Positions 1-8,665 of a DNA stretch of 64,000 nucleotides are shown piece after piece (positions within the stretch are counted from its first letter, which is position 1; every line of letters begins with the position of its first letter). Both the position numbers and the translations under genes were made by a program. The notes under the pieces were generated by a model that was given only the letters and a program-made list of their open reading frames with translations, ran no database searches and was not told the DNA's origin. Source of the DNA: Clostridium scatologenes (lineage in GTDB: Bacteria > Bacillota > Clostridia > Clostridiales > Clostridiaceae); contig NZ_CP009933.1 in NCBI RefSeq assembly GCF_000968375.1, forward strand, positions 2,480,001 to 2,544,000, written 5' to 3'.

Positions 1-194
1 TTATGAAAAATAAAAATAAAGTTTTCACTAAAGGTCAATTATATGAAGAGGTATGGGGACAATGTTATCTTGGAGATGAAAAAATTATAATGGTTTATAT
101 AAGTAAGTTAAGAGAAAAAATAGAGGACAATCCTAAAGAACCTAAGTTTATCAAGACTATAAGAGGTCTTGGTTATATATTTGAAGGTAATTAA
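1..194 (+). CDS. Response regulator, C-terminal DNA-binding part (5' end outside window)
   Basis: This is the last 63 or so residues of an OmpR/PhoB-type response regulator; the receiver domain lies upstream of the window. The winged-helix signature is clear: an LYEEVWG helix, then VYISKLREKIE (the recognition-helix region), and the closing TIRGLGYIFEG hairpin that ends nearly every member of this family. It would bind promoter DNA when phosphorylated by the kinase that follows only 3 bases after its stop codon, so the two are a two-component pair. The adjacent ABC exporter is the obvious candidate target. An in-frame Met at position 3 is not the true start. Confidence 0.9.
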   Translation, partial: MKNKNKVFTKGQLYEEVWGQCYLGDEKIIMVYISKLREKIEDNPKEPKFIKTIRGLGYIFEGN

Positions 195-197
195 ATC

Positions 198-1634
198 ATG
201 AAGTTTGACTTTAATATTATTAAGAAAAAATTAGGTGTAAAAAACTTTCTTATAATAAATTGTTTAATAACCTTTCTAGTATTGTATGTAATTATACAAT
301 TATCCTATAAATCCTCAGCCTTTATAGTAAAAAAGCTTGTTTTTAATAATGAACAAATCAATAATATACCAATGTCTTCTTATTATAATGAAGACTTTGA
401 TAAAATAAATTTAGGTTTTCTTTCTAAAATAGGTGCCTGGGAAGAAGTTCTCAATGAAGATAGGAAAGTAATCTATGTAAAAGGTGAAAAAAAAGATAGT
501 ATAATGCAATACAATGATGAACAACTATTTAGATTATCTTCTGTTGGAAATTATTCATCTGAAAGTCCTTATTATGGGGAAGTATTTTCAGTAAAAGGAA
601 AACATGGCGAACCCTATCTTTTTCTTTATAAAATTGATAGAAGGAAACTCACACTTTCCTTTACCTATAAACCTAATTTATATACTAAAGCCGACAGCCT
701 TCTTTCTTTTAAGGTTTATGGAATACTATATTTAACTCAATTTCTTTATTTGTTAATAGGTTTATATATTTGCAGTCTTATAAGCTCTAAATTTATAACA
801 AACCCTCTTAAAAACTTTATTTACAGCATAAAAAACTTAAAAAAGCTGGATTATGGCACTAGAGCTAATGTAAAAGGTTTAAAAGAGCTTCAAGATGTTG
901 AAACTGAATTTAATGAAATGGTAATAGAACTTGAAAAAGTCAAAGAAGAAAATAAAAGAATAGATGAGAGTAAAAAAAGACTTTTAGTCGATATATCTCA
1001 TGATTTAAAAACGCCTATAACCTCTATTCAGGGATTCTCCAAGCTTTTGCTAGAGGAGAATGTAACCTTAGAGGAGAAAGAAAAATTCTTAAAGATAATA
1101 CATAATAAAGCAATATACTCCACAGCACTCATTGAAGATTTATTTGCACTTTCAAAACTGGAAGATTCAGAATATAGTCCTTCTTTAGTAAAGCTTAACT
1201 TTACTGAATGGCTTAGACGTCTTATTGTAGAATACTATGAAGAATTTCAAAATAAACACTTTAACTTAGAACTAAACATAAGTGATTATCCTATTATATT
1301 TGAATTTGATGAAAAGCTTATGAAAAGAGCAATCTCCAACATTTTTAATAATGCTTTAAATCATAATGAAGATTACACAAAATTAAAGATTTCTTGTTAT
1401 TTAGAAGATAATAATGTAATTTTACAAATTGGTAATACTGGACATTATATTGACAAATCAATTAGAGATATAATATTTGAACCCTTCGTAAAATCAGAAA
1501 TTAGTGCTGGTGGAAGTGGTCTGGGCCTAGCTATAACGAAAAAAATTATAAAAAAACATGGTGGACATATTAGACTTACTTCTAGTGAGTCCCTAAATAA
1601 TTTATTTATTATCTCTATTCCTCTTAAATTTTAG
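198..1634 (+). CDS. Membrane sensor histidine kinase
   Basis: A 478-residue sensor kinase partnered with the preceding regulator. It has an N-terminal membrane segment (about residues 17-38), an extracytoplasmic domain of some 130 residues, a second membrane segment (about 175-195), a HAMP-like linker, the HisKA phospho-acceptor motif DISHDLKTPITSIQGF, and an ATPase domain with the N box (NIFNNALNHN) and the GSGLGLAI G box. It autophosphorylates on the His of SHDLK and passes phosphate to the regulator. The signal is unknown, but kinases next to ABC exporters often sense peptides or antimicrobials. A fragment resembling its sensor domain recurs at 8711-8785. Confidence 0.92.
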   Translation: MKFDFNIIKKKLGVKNFLIINCLITFLVLYVIIQLSYKSSAFIVKKLVFNNEQINNIPMSSYYNEDFDKINLGFLSKIGAWEEVLNEDRKVIYVKGEKKDSIMQYNDEQLFRLSSVGNYSSESPYYGEVFSVKGKHGEPYLFLYKIDRRKLTLSFTYKPNLYTKADSLLSFKVYGILYLTQFLYLLIGLYICSLISSKFITNPLKNFIYSIKNLKKLDYGTRANVKGLKELQDVETEFNEMVIELEKVKEENKRIDESKKRLLVDISHDLKTPITSIQGFSKLLLEENVTLEEKEKFLKIIHNKAIYSTALIEDLFALSKLEDSEYSPSLVKLNFTEWLRRLIVEYYEEFQNKHFNLELNISDYPIIFEFDEKLMKRAISNIFNNALNHNEDYTKLKISCYLEDNNVILQIGNTGHYIDKSIRDIIFEPFVKSEISAGGSGLGLAITKKIIKKHGGHIRLTSSESLNNLFIISIPLKF

Positions 1635-1647
1635 AATTTATTAATGT

Positions 1648-1676
1648 TAGATTAGCTTTATATTAAGGCTAATCTA
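1648..1676 (+). terminator. Rho-independent terminator after the two-component pair
   Basis: A 9-bp stem, TAGATTAGC pairing with GCTAATCTA around an 11-base loop, followed by the T-rich run TTATTATTTT. It lies 14 bases after the kinase stop and separates the two-component pair from the ABC exporter genes. Confidence 0.7.
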
Positions 1677-1752
1677 TTATTATTTTAAGTGAGTTTATAG
1701 TGGATACTTTTATTTAAACTCAATTAGCAATTTAAATTTAGGAGGAAATATT

Positions 1753-2634
1753 ATGCTTTCAATTAAAAATGTTTCTAAAAAATACTCAAATAATTTTACA
1801 GCTCTTTCAAATTTTAATCTTGAATTAGAAAGAGGAATAGTAGGTCTTTTAGGTGCAAATGGTGCTGGCAAATCAACACTGATGAAGATGATAGCCACAG
1901 TTTCAAAACCAACAGAAGGTGTTATTACCTGGAATGGATGTGACATTCATAAAAATGGTGATGAGCTTAGACATGCTTTAGGATATCTTCCCCAAAGCTT
2001 TGGGGTATTTCCCAATTTAACTGCTGTTGAATTTTTGAAATACATGGCAGCTTTAAAAGGACTTAACATGAAAAAAGCAGTAAATAGAATAAATGAACTT
2101 ATTGATTTACTAAATCTTAGAGATGCTGCAAATAAAAGTATTGGAAATTATTCTGGTGGTATGAAGCAGAGAATAGGTATTGCACAAGCTCTTTTAAATG
2201 ATCCTAAAATTCTTATAGTAGATGAACCTACCGTAGGATTAGATCCTAATGAAAGAATGAACTTTAGAAATCTAATTAATAGTTTATCAAAAGATAAAAT
2301 AATAATATTATCTACCCATATAGTGTCTGATGTAGAAGCTTCAGCTGAAAAAATAGTTCTTATTGATAAAGGTAAGCTCCTGTGTTTTTGTAAAAATGAA
2401 GAGCTTTTAAATTCATTAGAGGGAATGGTATGGGAATGTTCAATTGAAGAAAGTCACCTTAAAGAAATAAAAGACAATTATATAACAGGAAATATAATAA
2501 GAAGAAGTGAAGGAATGGTTATAAGAGTAATATCAGAATCAAAACCCTTACTAAATACCTCAAGTGTGTCCCCTACTCTTGAAGATGCTTATATTTATTA
2601 TACCTCAAGAAAAAGAGGTGGAAACATTGAATAG
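1753..2634 (+). CDS. ABC transporter ATP-binding protein (ABC-2 exporter type)
   Basis: A 293-residue nucleotide-binding subunit. Visible motifs are Walker A (GANGAGKST, about residue 36), Q loop (LPQSFG), ABC signature (YSGGMKQR), Walker B (ILIVDEPT) with the D loop (GLDP), and the switch His (STHI). The C-terminal 70 residues are divergent, as in drug, bacteriocin or lantibiotic export ATPases. A ribosome site, AGGAGG, precedes the ATG. The gene overlaps the start of the membrane subunit by 8 bases, so the two are translationally coupled. It powers the 530-residue membrane partner; the cargo is unknown. Confidence 0.92.
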   Translation: MLSIKNVSKKYSNNFTALSNFNLELERGIVGLLGANGAGKSTLMKMIATVSKPTEGVITWNGCDIHKNGDELRHALGYLPQSFGVFPNLTAVEFLKYMAALKGLNMKKAVNRINELIDLLNLRDAANKSIGNYSGGMKQRIGIAQALLNDPKILIVDEPTVGLDPNERMNFRNLINSLSKDKIIILSTHIVSDVEASAEKIVLIDKGKLLCFCKNEELLNSLEGMVWECSIEESHLKEIKDNYITGNIIRRSEGMVIRVISESKPLLNTSSVSPTLEDAYIYYTSRKRGGNIE

Positions 2635-4219
2635 TCTATATGAAATTTACTACATAGGAATATCTGATTTTTTAGATAGAATAAGAAGCAAAACCACACT
2701 CATTATAACTCTTTTAATGATGTATATATGTTATTTATTCTTTCCAGAAAACAACAGCAGTTTTTATTATACCTTAACCTATTCTTTTGAAGGATATTTT
2801 TATAGAGGAATTTATAATTCTGTATGGCTTGGCTGGGTTTCCACTATGGCCTTTATTAGTGTTGTAACTTTGATTGGATTTTACTTTGTTAGAAATTCTA
2901 TAAAGAGAGAAAAAGAACTTTTAATAGGTGAAATAACAGCTTCTATAGGAACAAAATCCTGGGTATTTATATTTGGAAAAACCTTTGGCAATTTACTATT
3001 TCTTCTCACTCAAATGCTTGTAGTTGTTGCAATCACTGTTTTAATGCAATTTGCTAGAGGTGAAAGCTATTATTTGCAGCCAATTAAGCTTTTAACACCA
3101 TTTTTAATATTAGCAGTACCAGCTTGCTTTATTACAGCAGTTATAGCAATAATTTTTGAAATCATTCCTTTTCTAAGGAACTCTTTTGGAAATGTAGTAT
3201 ACTTCTTTACCTGGTCTGGAATAATCATATATTCTATTCAAAACAGAACCTCTACTTTAGCAGATGTTTTTGGAATGAATACTGCTGCCAAAATAATATC
3301 AGAACAATTAAAGCATACTTTTAAAGAATTTGCTAATATAGATTCTTTCAGTCTTGGCACAAGTGGACCTCTTCATGGAAATATTAAAACTTTTATGATG
3401 AACAATGTAAACATTGGTTTAAACATATTATTCCAAAGATTATTTTGGATTTTTATAGGAATCCTTTTACTTTTTTTAGCCTCCATGTTTTTCAAAAGTA
3501 ATTCTCTTATTAGAACAAAACCATCTACAATAGCTAATAAGCTTACAAAAGAAACAAAATATATTCCTTGTAAAAAAACAGTTTTGACTGAGATTTTTGA
3601 AAACAAAACTTATATGAATAACCTCAGCATACTAAAAAGCAATCTTAAAATTATAGTTGTTTCACCTAGTTTATACTGGTATGCAGCCATCATTTTCTGC
3701 TCTATAGGAATATTTTTTGCAGATGGTGATAAATTAAATAATTTTTTAATTCCCATGATATGGATTTTGCCTGTTTTCATATGGTCTAAATTAGCTACTG
3801 TTCAAAGAGCTTTTAATATGGAAGATTATCTTTTGACTTATAAAAACTATAGAAATACGGAGCCTTTAAATTCAGCTGCTGCTGGAATTTTATTTACTGT
3901 ATTTATAAATATAGCTGTTATACTAAAGTTTTTGATGCTGCATAACTTTTTAGGAATTTTTTATATTTTAATTGGAGCTTTCTTTGTAAATACCTTAGGA
4001 ATTTTTATTGGAAACATTGCTGGAAATTCTACTGCCTTTGAAATAACTTATATTATTTTATGGTACCTGGGTATATTAAATAGCCTATCAAGTTTAGATT
4101 TTCTTGGACTTACCCCAAAGTCTGCAATGTTCCATATTCCAGTTATATTTTTAGTTATTGGAGCTTGTTTGACGGCGGCTTCAATAGTGATTAAAAATAT
4201 CAGACTTAAAAGTTATTAG
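2627..4219 (+). CDS. ABC-2 type membrane subunit
   Basis: A large polytopic permease of about 530 residues, with roughly twelve hydrophobic segments in two similar halves (residues about 15-300 and 350-530), suggesting two fused six-helix units. I chose the TTG at 2627 as the start because AGAGGTGG lies 6 bases before it and the overlap with the upstream stop is typical of coupling; an in-frame ATG at 2564 would overlap the ATPase gene by 71 bases and has no ribosome site. The function is transport energised by the upstream ATPase, probably export of an amphiphilic compound or peptide. Confidence 0.85.
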   Translation: MNSLYEIYYIGISDFLDRIRSKTTLIITLLMMYICYLFFPENNSSFYYTLTYSFEGYFYRGIYNSVWLGWVSTMAFISVVTLIGFYFVRNSIKREKELLIGEITASIGTKSWVFIFGKTFGNLLFLLTQMLVVVAITVLMQFARGESYYLQPIKLLTPFLILAVPACFITAVIAIIFEIIPFLRNSFGNVVYFFTWSGIIIYSIQNRTSTLADVFGMNTAAKIISEQLKHTFKEFANIDSFSLGTSGPLHGNIKTFMMNNVNIGLNILFQRLFWIFIGILLLFLASMFFKSNSLIRTKPSTIANKLTKETKYIPCKKTVLTEIFENKTYMNNLSILKSNLKIIVVSPSLYWYAAIIFCSIGIFFADGDKLNNFLIPMIWILPVFIWSKLATVQRAFNMEDYLLTYKNYRNTEPLNSAAAGILFTVFINIAVILKFLMLHNFLGIFYILIGAFFVNTLGIFIGNIAGNSTAFEITYIILWYLGILNSLSSLDFLGLTPKSAMFHIPVIFLVIGACLTAASIVIKNIRLKSY

Positions 4220-4269
4220 ATATCCTACATTTTTTATAATTAATTCTTAAAAACAATAGATATTGATTA

Positions 4270-4282
4270 TTATACAGTATAA
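4270..4282. promoter_or_regulatory. Palindrome upstream of nox, candidate operator
   Basis: TTATACAGTATAA is a 6-1-6 inverted repeat located 75 bases before the nox start, in the promoter region. Its shape resembles Fur/PerR-type boxes without matching the PerR consensus. No regulator can be assigned. Confidence 0.35.
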
Positions 4283-4356
4283 ACATAAGTATTATGAGTA
4301 GGACATAAAATGGTAGGGCATCATAAAGACATATGAAATTTTAAGGAGGAAATATA

Positions 4357-5697
4357 ATGAAAATAGTTGTCATAGGTTGTACCCATGCTGGAACTGCTGC
4401 TGTGGTAAACTGCTCTAAATTATATCCAGATGCAAAAATAACTGTATATGAGAGAAATGATACAATTTCATTTTTATCTTGTGGAATAGCATTATATGTA
4501 GCAGGAATAGTAAAAGATCCTAAGGGATTGTTTTATAGTTCACCAGAAAAATTAGCGGAATTAGGAGTATCCACTAAAATGTCTCATGACGTAGTATCCG
4601 TTGACATAGATGAAAAAAAACTTAAGGTTCGTAATTTAAAATCAAAAGAAGAGTTTGAAGATACCTTTGATAAATTAATAGTAACAACTGGTTCATGGCC
4701 AATACTTCCTAAGGTTGATGGAAGCAATTTAGAAAATATATTGATATCCAAAAATTATTACCACTCAAACACTATAATTGAAAAATCTCAAAAAGCCAAC
4801 AATATAGTGGTTATAGGCGCAGGGTATATAGGTGTTGAACTGGTAGAAGCCTTTGAGATGAATAATAAAAAGGTAACGCTAATTGATAGTCAGGATCGTA
4901 TTTTAAGTAAATATTTAGATAAAGAATTTACAGACAAAGCAGAAAAAGCTTTGTCAGACCACAACATAAAGATGGCCTTGAATGAAACAGTTATAAGATT
5001 TGAGGGTGTAGATGGAAAAGTTTCAAAAGTAATTACAAATAAAGGTCAATATGAAGCAGATTTAGTTATACTCTCTATTGGTTTCAAACCAAGCACAGAA
5101 CTATTTAAAGGACAGCTTGAAATGTTAGGCAATGGTGCTATTGTGGTAGACGAATATATGCATACCAGCAAAGAAGATATATATGCAGCTGGGGATAGCT
5201 GCGCTGTTAAATATAATCCAATAGGAAAGCAAGAATATATTCCACTAGCTACAAATGCAGTTCGTATGGGTACGTTAGTTGCTAGAAACTTAGTTAAGCC
5301 AACTACAAAATATATGAGTACTCAAGGAACCTCTGGAATTAAAATATATGATTATAACATAGCTTCTACAGGCTTAACTGAAAACTCCGCTAAAACATAT
5401 GGAATAGATGTGAAAACAGTAATGGTTGAAGATAACTACCGTCCAGAATTTATGCCTACTTATGATTTAGCTCAACTAAAAGTAGTTTATGAAAAAGATT
5501 CTAGAACAATTTTAGGTGCTCAAATTGTTTCAAAGGCAGATTTAACTCAATCCATAAATACAATGTCAGTATGTATTCAAAATAAGATGACTATAGATGA
5601 ACTGGCTTTTGTTGATTTCTTCTTCCAGCCACATTACAATAAACCTTGGAATTTGTTGAATTTAGCAGGATTAAGTGCTGATAATACCCAAAAATAG
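4357..5697 (+). CDS. nox: NADH oxidase (FAD/CoA-disulfide reductase family)
   Basis: A 446-residue flavoprotein of the pyridine nucleotide-disulfide oxidoreductase family. The FAD site is the N-terminal IGCTHAGTAA fold; the single redox cysteine is Cys42 in SFLSCGI, which in water-forming NADH oxidases cycles as a sulfenic acid; a second dinucleotide motif, VVIGAGYIGVE (about residue 150), binds NAD(P)H; the late AAGDSCAV motif also contacts FAD. The C-terminal dimerisation domain is complete. In anaerobes these enzymes reduce O2 to water with NADH and protect against oxygen. A ribosome site, AAGGAGG, precedes the ATG. CoA-disulfide reductase activity is a possible alternative. Confidence 0.9.
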   Translation: MKIVVIGCTHAGTAAVVNCSKLYPDAKITVYERNDTISFLSCGIALYVAGIVKDPKGLFYSSPEKLAELGVSTKMSHDVVSVDIDEKKLKVRNLKSKEEFEDTFDKLIVTTGSWPILPKVDGSNLENILISKNYYHSNTIIEKSQKANNIVVIGAGYIGVELVEAFEMNNKKVTLIDSQDRILSKYLDKEFTDKAEKALSDHNIKMALNETVIRFEGVDGKVSKVITNKGQYEADLVILSIGFKPSTELFKGQLEMLGNGAIVVDEYMHTSKEDIYAAGDSCAVKYNPIGKQEYIPLATNAVRMGTLVARNLVKPTTKYMSTQGTSGIKIYDYNIASTGLTENSAKTYGIDVKTVMVEDNYRPEFMPTYDLAQLKVVYEKDSRTILGAQIVSKADLTQSINTMSVCIQNKMTIDELAFVDFFFQPHYNKPWNLLNLAGLSADNTQK

Positions 5698-5698
5698 C

Positions 5699-5763
5699 AT
5701 TAAATTTCGCAGCAAGAAACGATTATGTTCTCTTCATATTCGCTTCTTGTTGTGAAATTTAAT
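5699..5763 (+). terminator. Long hairpin after nox, related to the one after lplA
   Basis: Two 25-base arms (5699-5723 and 5739-5763) pair almost throughout, several positions through G-U in the RNA, around a 15-base loop. The arms end in ATTAAATTT/AAATTTAAT. A hairpin of nearly the same arm sequence follows lplA at 9829-9890. It begins directly after the nox stop codon and probably ends or stabilises the transcript. Confidence 0.6.
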
Positions 5764-5842
5764 ACTTCTAGTGCTTTATTATACTTATTTATTTTTTTAG
5801 GCTATGTTTACGAACATTGTTGATAATATATTAATTTTTAAA

Positions 5843-5861
5843 GGAAGCTCAAATTGCTTCC
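5843..5861 (-). terminator. Terminator of the zinc-ribbon gene
   Basis: GGAAGC and GCTTCC form a short stem around a 7-base loop. In the minus direction it is followed by the T-rich CTTTAAAAATT. It lies 29 bases beyond the stop of the minus-strand zinc-ribbon gene. Confidence 0.55.
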
Positions 5862-5889
5862 CTCAATACATATTTTCAAAAGAAACGAA

Positions 5890-6543
5890 TCAAGTCCTTT
5901 TATTCTTAGTGTTACTTACAACATCAAGATATGCTTCTTCAAAATTTTGATAAATTTTATTTGACAAATCAAAGTTATCTTCATCAAATACTTTTTTTAA
6001 AAATTGTGCCAATTGGGTTGTAGGCAATTTCCCAGTAATTAAAATTGGCATTGAGAACTTCCAAGACTCTACCATTATCCTTTTCTGTCTATGTGGGTAT
6101 CTAATTACCCACCGACCTACCCTTATAGCGTGTTCATTTCCAGTCATGTTTCCCTGATTCATTGCGTCCATGTCGTATGCCCAAAGGTTCTCAAACGCAA
6201 AGGAACAGTCAGGACAATCAACGTCTCCACCGCCAAGTTCGCTTCCACAAGTTTTACACTTAATAATTTTCATTGCTGAATCCACAATAGTCCAAGAATA
6301 TTTATCTATTTCTTCAACGATTACCTCAGCAAGTAATTTTTCATCTTCACTGCCTGAAATTATATCTTTTTTTGCAATTAACTCATTCCAATCCATTAAC
6401 CACAAATTTTCAATAGTGTTGTAACATTCCTTGCAACTAATGTAGTTTCGCCCAGTAGGTTCTCCACAAGTTTTACACGGTTTAACTGTTTTAGGACGTA
6501 GATATAGCCTCCCACCTGACGGTCTTAGTTGGAAATCTTCCAT
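5890..6543 (-). CDS. Double zinc-ribbon protein of unknown function
   Basis: A 217-residue soluble protein not assigned to a named family. It holds two copies of a four-cysteine ribbon: Cys23/26 with Cys37/40, and Cys96/99 with Cys110/113 (CKTCG...CPDC), each followed by an aromatic ENLW or ENLWAYD stretch, so the N-terminal half looks like an internal duplication. The C-terminal 80 residues are basic (HRQKRIMVESW). It may bind nucleic acid or a protein partner, which is inference only. The ATG has a GAGGGTG ribosome site. Its promoter carries a 19-bp spacer of the kind used by MerR activators, like that of the neighbouring MerR gene. Confidence 0.75.
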   Translation of the reverse strand: MEDFQLRPSGGRLYLRPKTVKPCKTCGEPTGRNYISCKECYNTIENLWLMDWNELIAKKDIISGSEDEKLLAEVIVEEIDKYSWTIVDSAMKIIKCKTCGSELGGGDVDCPDCSFAFENLWAYDMDAMNQGNMTGNEHAIRVGRWVIRYPHRQKRIMVESWKFSMPILITGKLPTTQLAQFLKKVFDEDNFDLSNKIYQNFEEAYLDVVSNTKNKRT

Positions 6544-6595
6544 AGCATTTCACCCTCACTTCACTAACTTAAACTATAATTAAAATTACTTTACT

Positions 6596-6626
6596 ATTTT
6601 AAACTATTACCCTACGTTATAGTCAA
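6596..6626 (-). promoter_or_regulatory. MerR-type promoter (19-bp spacer) of the zinc-ribbon gene
   Basis: On the minus strand TTGACT (6626-6621) is separated by exactly 19 bases from TAAAAT (6601-6596). The spacer holds the dyad CTATAACGTagggTAATAG. Over-long 19-bp spacers with a central dyad are the mark of promoters untwisted by MerR-family activators. The dyad resembles those in front of the two MerR genes in this window. Confidence 0.6.
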
Positions 6627-6751
6627 TATCTATTAATTGTGTGCTTATACAAGCAAGCAACATAATAATGTAATTATTCAAATATTTAACATGGTTATAT
6701 ATAAATAGCTTCCCTGAGTTTAAAATCTCTTAAATTTGTATATTCTTTTAT

Positions 6752-7489
6752 TTACTTTCTGCAGTAAACTGCAATTGCTTGTGACATAAATTCTGCTGTT
6801 CCCTTTCCATAACCATCAATATTTTCTTTAAAACGTTCATCCTGTGAATACATAAGTCCAAGGCCCTTTAAAATTTCATTAGTACATTTGTAAAATCTTT
6901 TTGTAATGTAATCCTGCCATTCTTTAACAAGTGCTTGAACTTCTTTACTATCAGCACTTTTTTCTCTATTCTCAGCAAAAGCCTTTAAAATATCTCCACC
7001 TTCTTCATTTACCTTCTGCCATTGTTCTTTATCATAATTTTTAGTCTTTGCTTCACTTTCAGCATAAGCATCAGTTTTTCCCCAACGCTCTTTAACTTCC
7101 TTTGCATATTTCTTTTTTGCATTTTCAAAGTCAATATTATCAAATTCTTTAAAACTCATATTACATTCTCCTTCTATTGTTTTTTCTAAAAGCTTTATTA
7201 GCTTATCAATTCTTTTACGTTTTTTAATAAGCAACTCTTTATGTTTTTTTAGTGCTTCTGTTCTATCAAATGATGCACTTTTAACAATTTCTTTAATTTC
7301 ATTAAGTGGAAAATCCAGCTCTTTGAAAAATAATATTTGCTGAAGCAGCTCAATAGCATCGTCATCATATAAACGATAACTAGCCTCAGAAACCTTGCTT
7401 GGCTTAAGCAAACCTATTTCGTCATAATAATGAAGAGTTCTCACTGTAACTCCTGTCAATTTTGCAACTTCGTTAATTTTCAGTTCCAA
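6752..7489 (-). CDS. MerR-family regulator, TipAL type
   Basis: A 245-residue activator. Residues 1-70 are the MerR winged helix (VAKLTGVTVRTLHYYDEIGLL), followed by a long coiled helix (about 75-110) and a C-terminal TipAS-like drug-binding domain (about 115-245, starting near Met-Ser-Phe-Lys-Glu-Phe, a second internal start in TipA itself). TipAL proteins sense thiopeptides and other hydrophobic compounds. No ATG is near; the start is TTG with AAAGGAGG ten bases before it. It has its own 19-bp-spacer promoter, so autoregulation is likely, and the zinc-ribbon gene just downstream shares the motif. It is related to the longer regulator at 29855-31054. Confidence 0.88.
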   Translation of the reverse strand: MELKINEVAKLTGVTVRTLHYYDEIGLLKPSKVSEASYRLYDDDAIELLQQILFFKELDFPLNEIKEIVKSASFDRTEALKKHKELLIKKRKRIDKLIKLLEKTIEGECNMSFKEFDNIDFENAKKKYAKEVKERWGKTDAYAESEAKTKNYDKEQWQKVNEEGGDILKAFAENREKSADSKEVQALVKEWQDYITKRFYKCTNEILKGLGLMYSQDERFKENIDGYGKGTAEFMSQAIAVYCRK

Positions 7490-7523
7490 AAATCCTGTAC
7501 CTCCTTTCCTTCAGCATAACTAT

Positions 7524-7554
7524 AATATATACTATCACGTTACGTTAGAGTCAA
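7524..7554 (-). promoter_or_regulatory. MerR-type promoter of the TipAL-like gene
   Basis: TTGACT (7554-7549, minus strand), a 19-base spacer, then TATATT (7529-7524). The spacer contains CTAACGTAACGTGATAG, a near-palindrome of the type seen at 6596-6626 and 29734-29764. It suggests autogenous activation by the MerR protein. Confidence 0.65.
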
Positions 7555-7565
7555 TATAAAAATAA

Positions 7566-7826
7566 TGCGACACAGCTTTTTAGGTGGAGTCCGCATTGAA
7601 TATATGGTGTATAAAAGCCAACCGTTTATTAAGGAGCTCTAATGTCTAAAATTTTAAAAATCTCTACCCGCTCAAATGTCCCGTCCTGGGACTTTCGCGG
7701 CTTGAATCATCCTGATTCAAATTACGAGATTTTTTAAATTTTAGACATAAGACCTCCTAAATTCTCTCAAAAGCTTTTATACACCATATATTCAAAGCTC
7801 CCTCCACCTAAAAAGCTGTGTAGTAA
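7566..7826. repeat. Long palindrome 1 with structured loop (element copy 1, left part)
   Basis: Two arms of about 95 bases face each other. Three blocks are perfect: 7570-7589 with 7802-7821, 7598-7618 with 7773-7793, and most of 7642-7664 with 7726-7748. The roughly 60-base apex (7665-7725) is richer in G+C and folds further, with GTCCC/GGGAC and TTGAAT/ATTCAA stems. The left end, TGCGACACA, recurs at 11089, where only the first 60 bases of the left arm are present. There is no coding content. It is probably part of a non-autonomous mobile element or a structured RNA. Confidence 0.75.
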
Positions 7827-8299
7827 CTATTGTAATTCTAATATGAAAAATTGCTTATAATACATTATGTTATGGCTCTTAATAAAAAACGTAGCTTTCA
7901 TAATACTTATTGCCTAGTTTATATATTTAAACTATTTTAATAATATCATCTGGCACATCCTAAAAAATATCAGAAGCTTATTAAAAAATTTTTAGGACGG
8001 TAGTCCTTTGGATTATAAAGCTTTATGAATACTTACAGTAGAATTAATACATTCCTATTTTTACTGGAAATTATATGAAGAAAATTTGCATAATAATAGT
8101 ATTTACTCTAATGCAATTGCAGTTATATTTTTTCAGATGTTTAATGGGTTTTAGAGAAAAGAAGATGATTGAGATAATCCACTATTCATAAAGACATAAT
8201 TTTAAAATAAAAACTGAAAATTTTGCATTAAGATTTTTGTGGGTTAGGGTAATATGTAACAGTTTTTACGACCTACCGGTCTAAGAGATTAGCATCCCT
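7827..8299. other. Non-coding interior between the two palindromes
   Basis: This 470-base A/T-rich stretch has no plausible gene on either strand. The only structure noticed is a small GGAC-ggta-GTCC hairpin near 7996. It is absent from element copy 2 (11089-11515), in which sequence matching the flanks is joined directly, so it is either an insertion in copy 1 or a segment deleted from copy 2. Confidence 0.5.
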
Positions 8300-8665
8300 T
8301 TAAATAAGTATAAAAAAATAGTAAGCTATGATTATAAATATAATTTGGCTTACTAAAATTGACTATAACAATGTAATTATATGTGTACACTTGAAGTTAC
8401 TAGTTTGAATTTTAACTTTTATACAGTGATATATGATAAGTGTTTCATCACATTAGCTAAATTGTTTTAATATTATTCTTAGCTTGATGATTTGGAAAGC
8501 CTTAGAACTTTAGTCCTGTTTGAGGGAACCGAGTTTGACAAAGTTCTTAGGTTTTCCAAATCTTCAAGCTTTAGAATAATTAAAACATTTAGCCGTGATG
8601 AAACACTTATCATATATCACGGAGTAAAAGTTAAAATTCAAACTTCCACTGCACCTTTGCGTCGC
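8300..8665. repeat. Giant hairpin repeat, copy 1 (element copy 1, right part)
   Basis: From about 8402 to 8644 the sequence is a single huge inverted repeat: 8402-8421 is the exact complement of 8625-8644, and pairing continues inward with few interruptions to a 21-base apex at 8516-8536. The whole block is repeated almost unchanged at 11146-11515. It ends in GCGTCGC, complementary to the TGCGAC that opens the element at 7566. Short reading frames across it are by-products of the repeat. Known long-hairpin elements of this kind are MITEs. Confidence 0.8.

Noticed and set aside
1710..1946. Frames antisense to known genes, such as 1710-1946, 19890-20108, 26528-26827 and 48816-49259
   Set aside because: Each lies wholly or mostly within a well-supported gene on the other strand, has no ribosome site, and has no recognisable protein features.
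4270..4282. Assignment of the nox palindrome to PerR or Rex
   Set aside because: It does not align with the PerR 7-1-7 consensus or the Rex TTGTTAA-N4-TTAACAA motif; only an unnamed candidate operator is kept.
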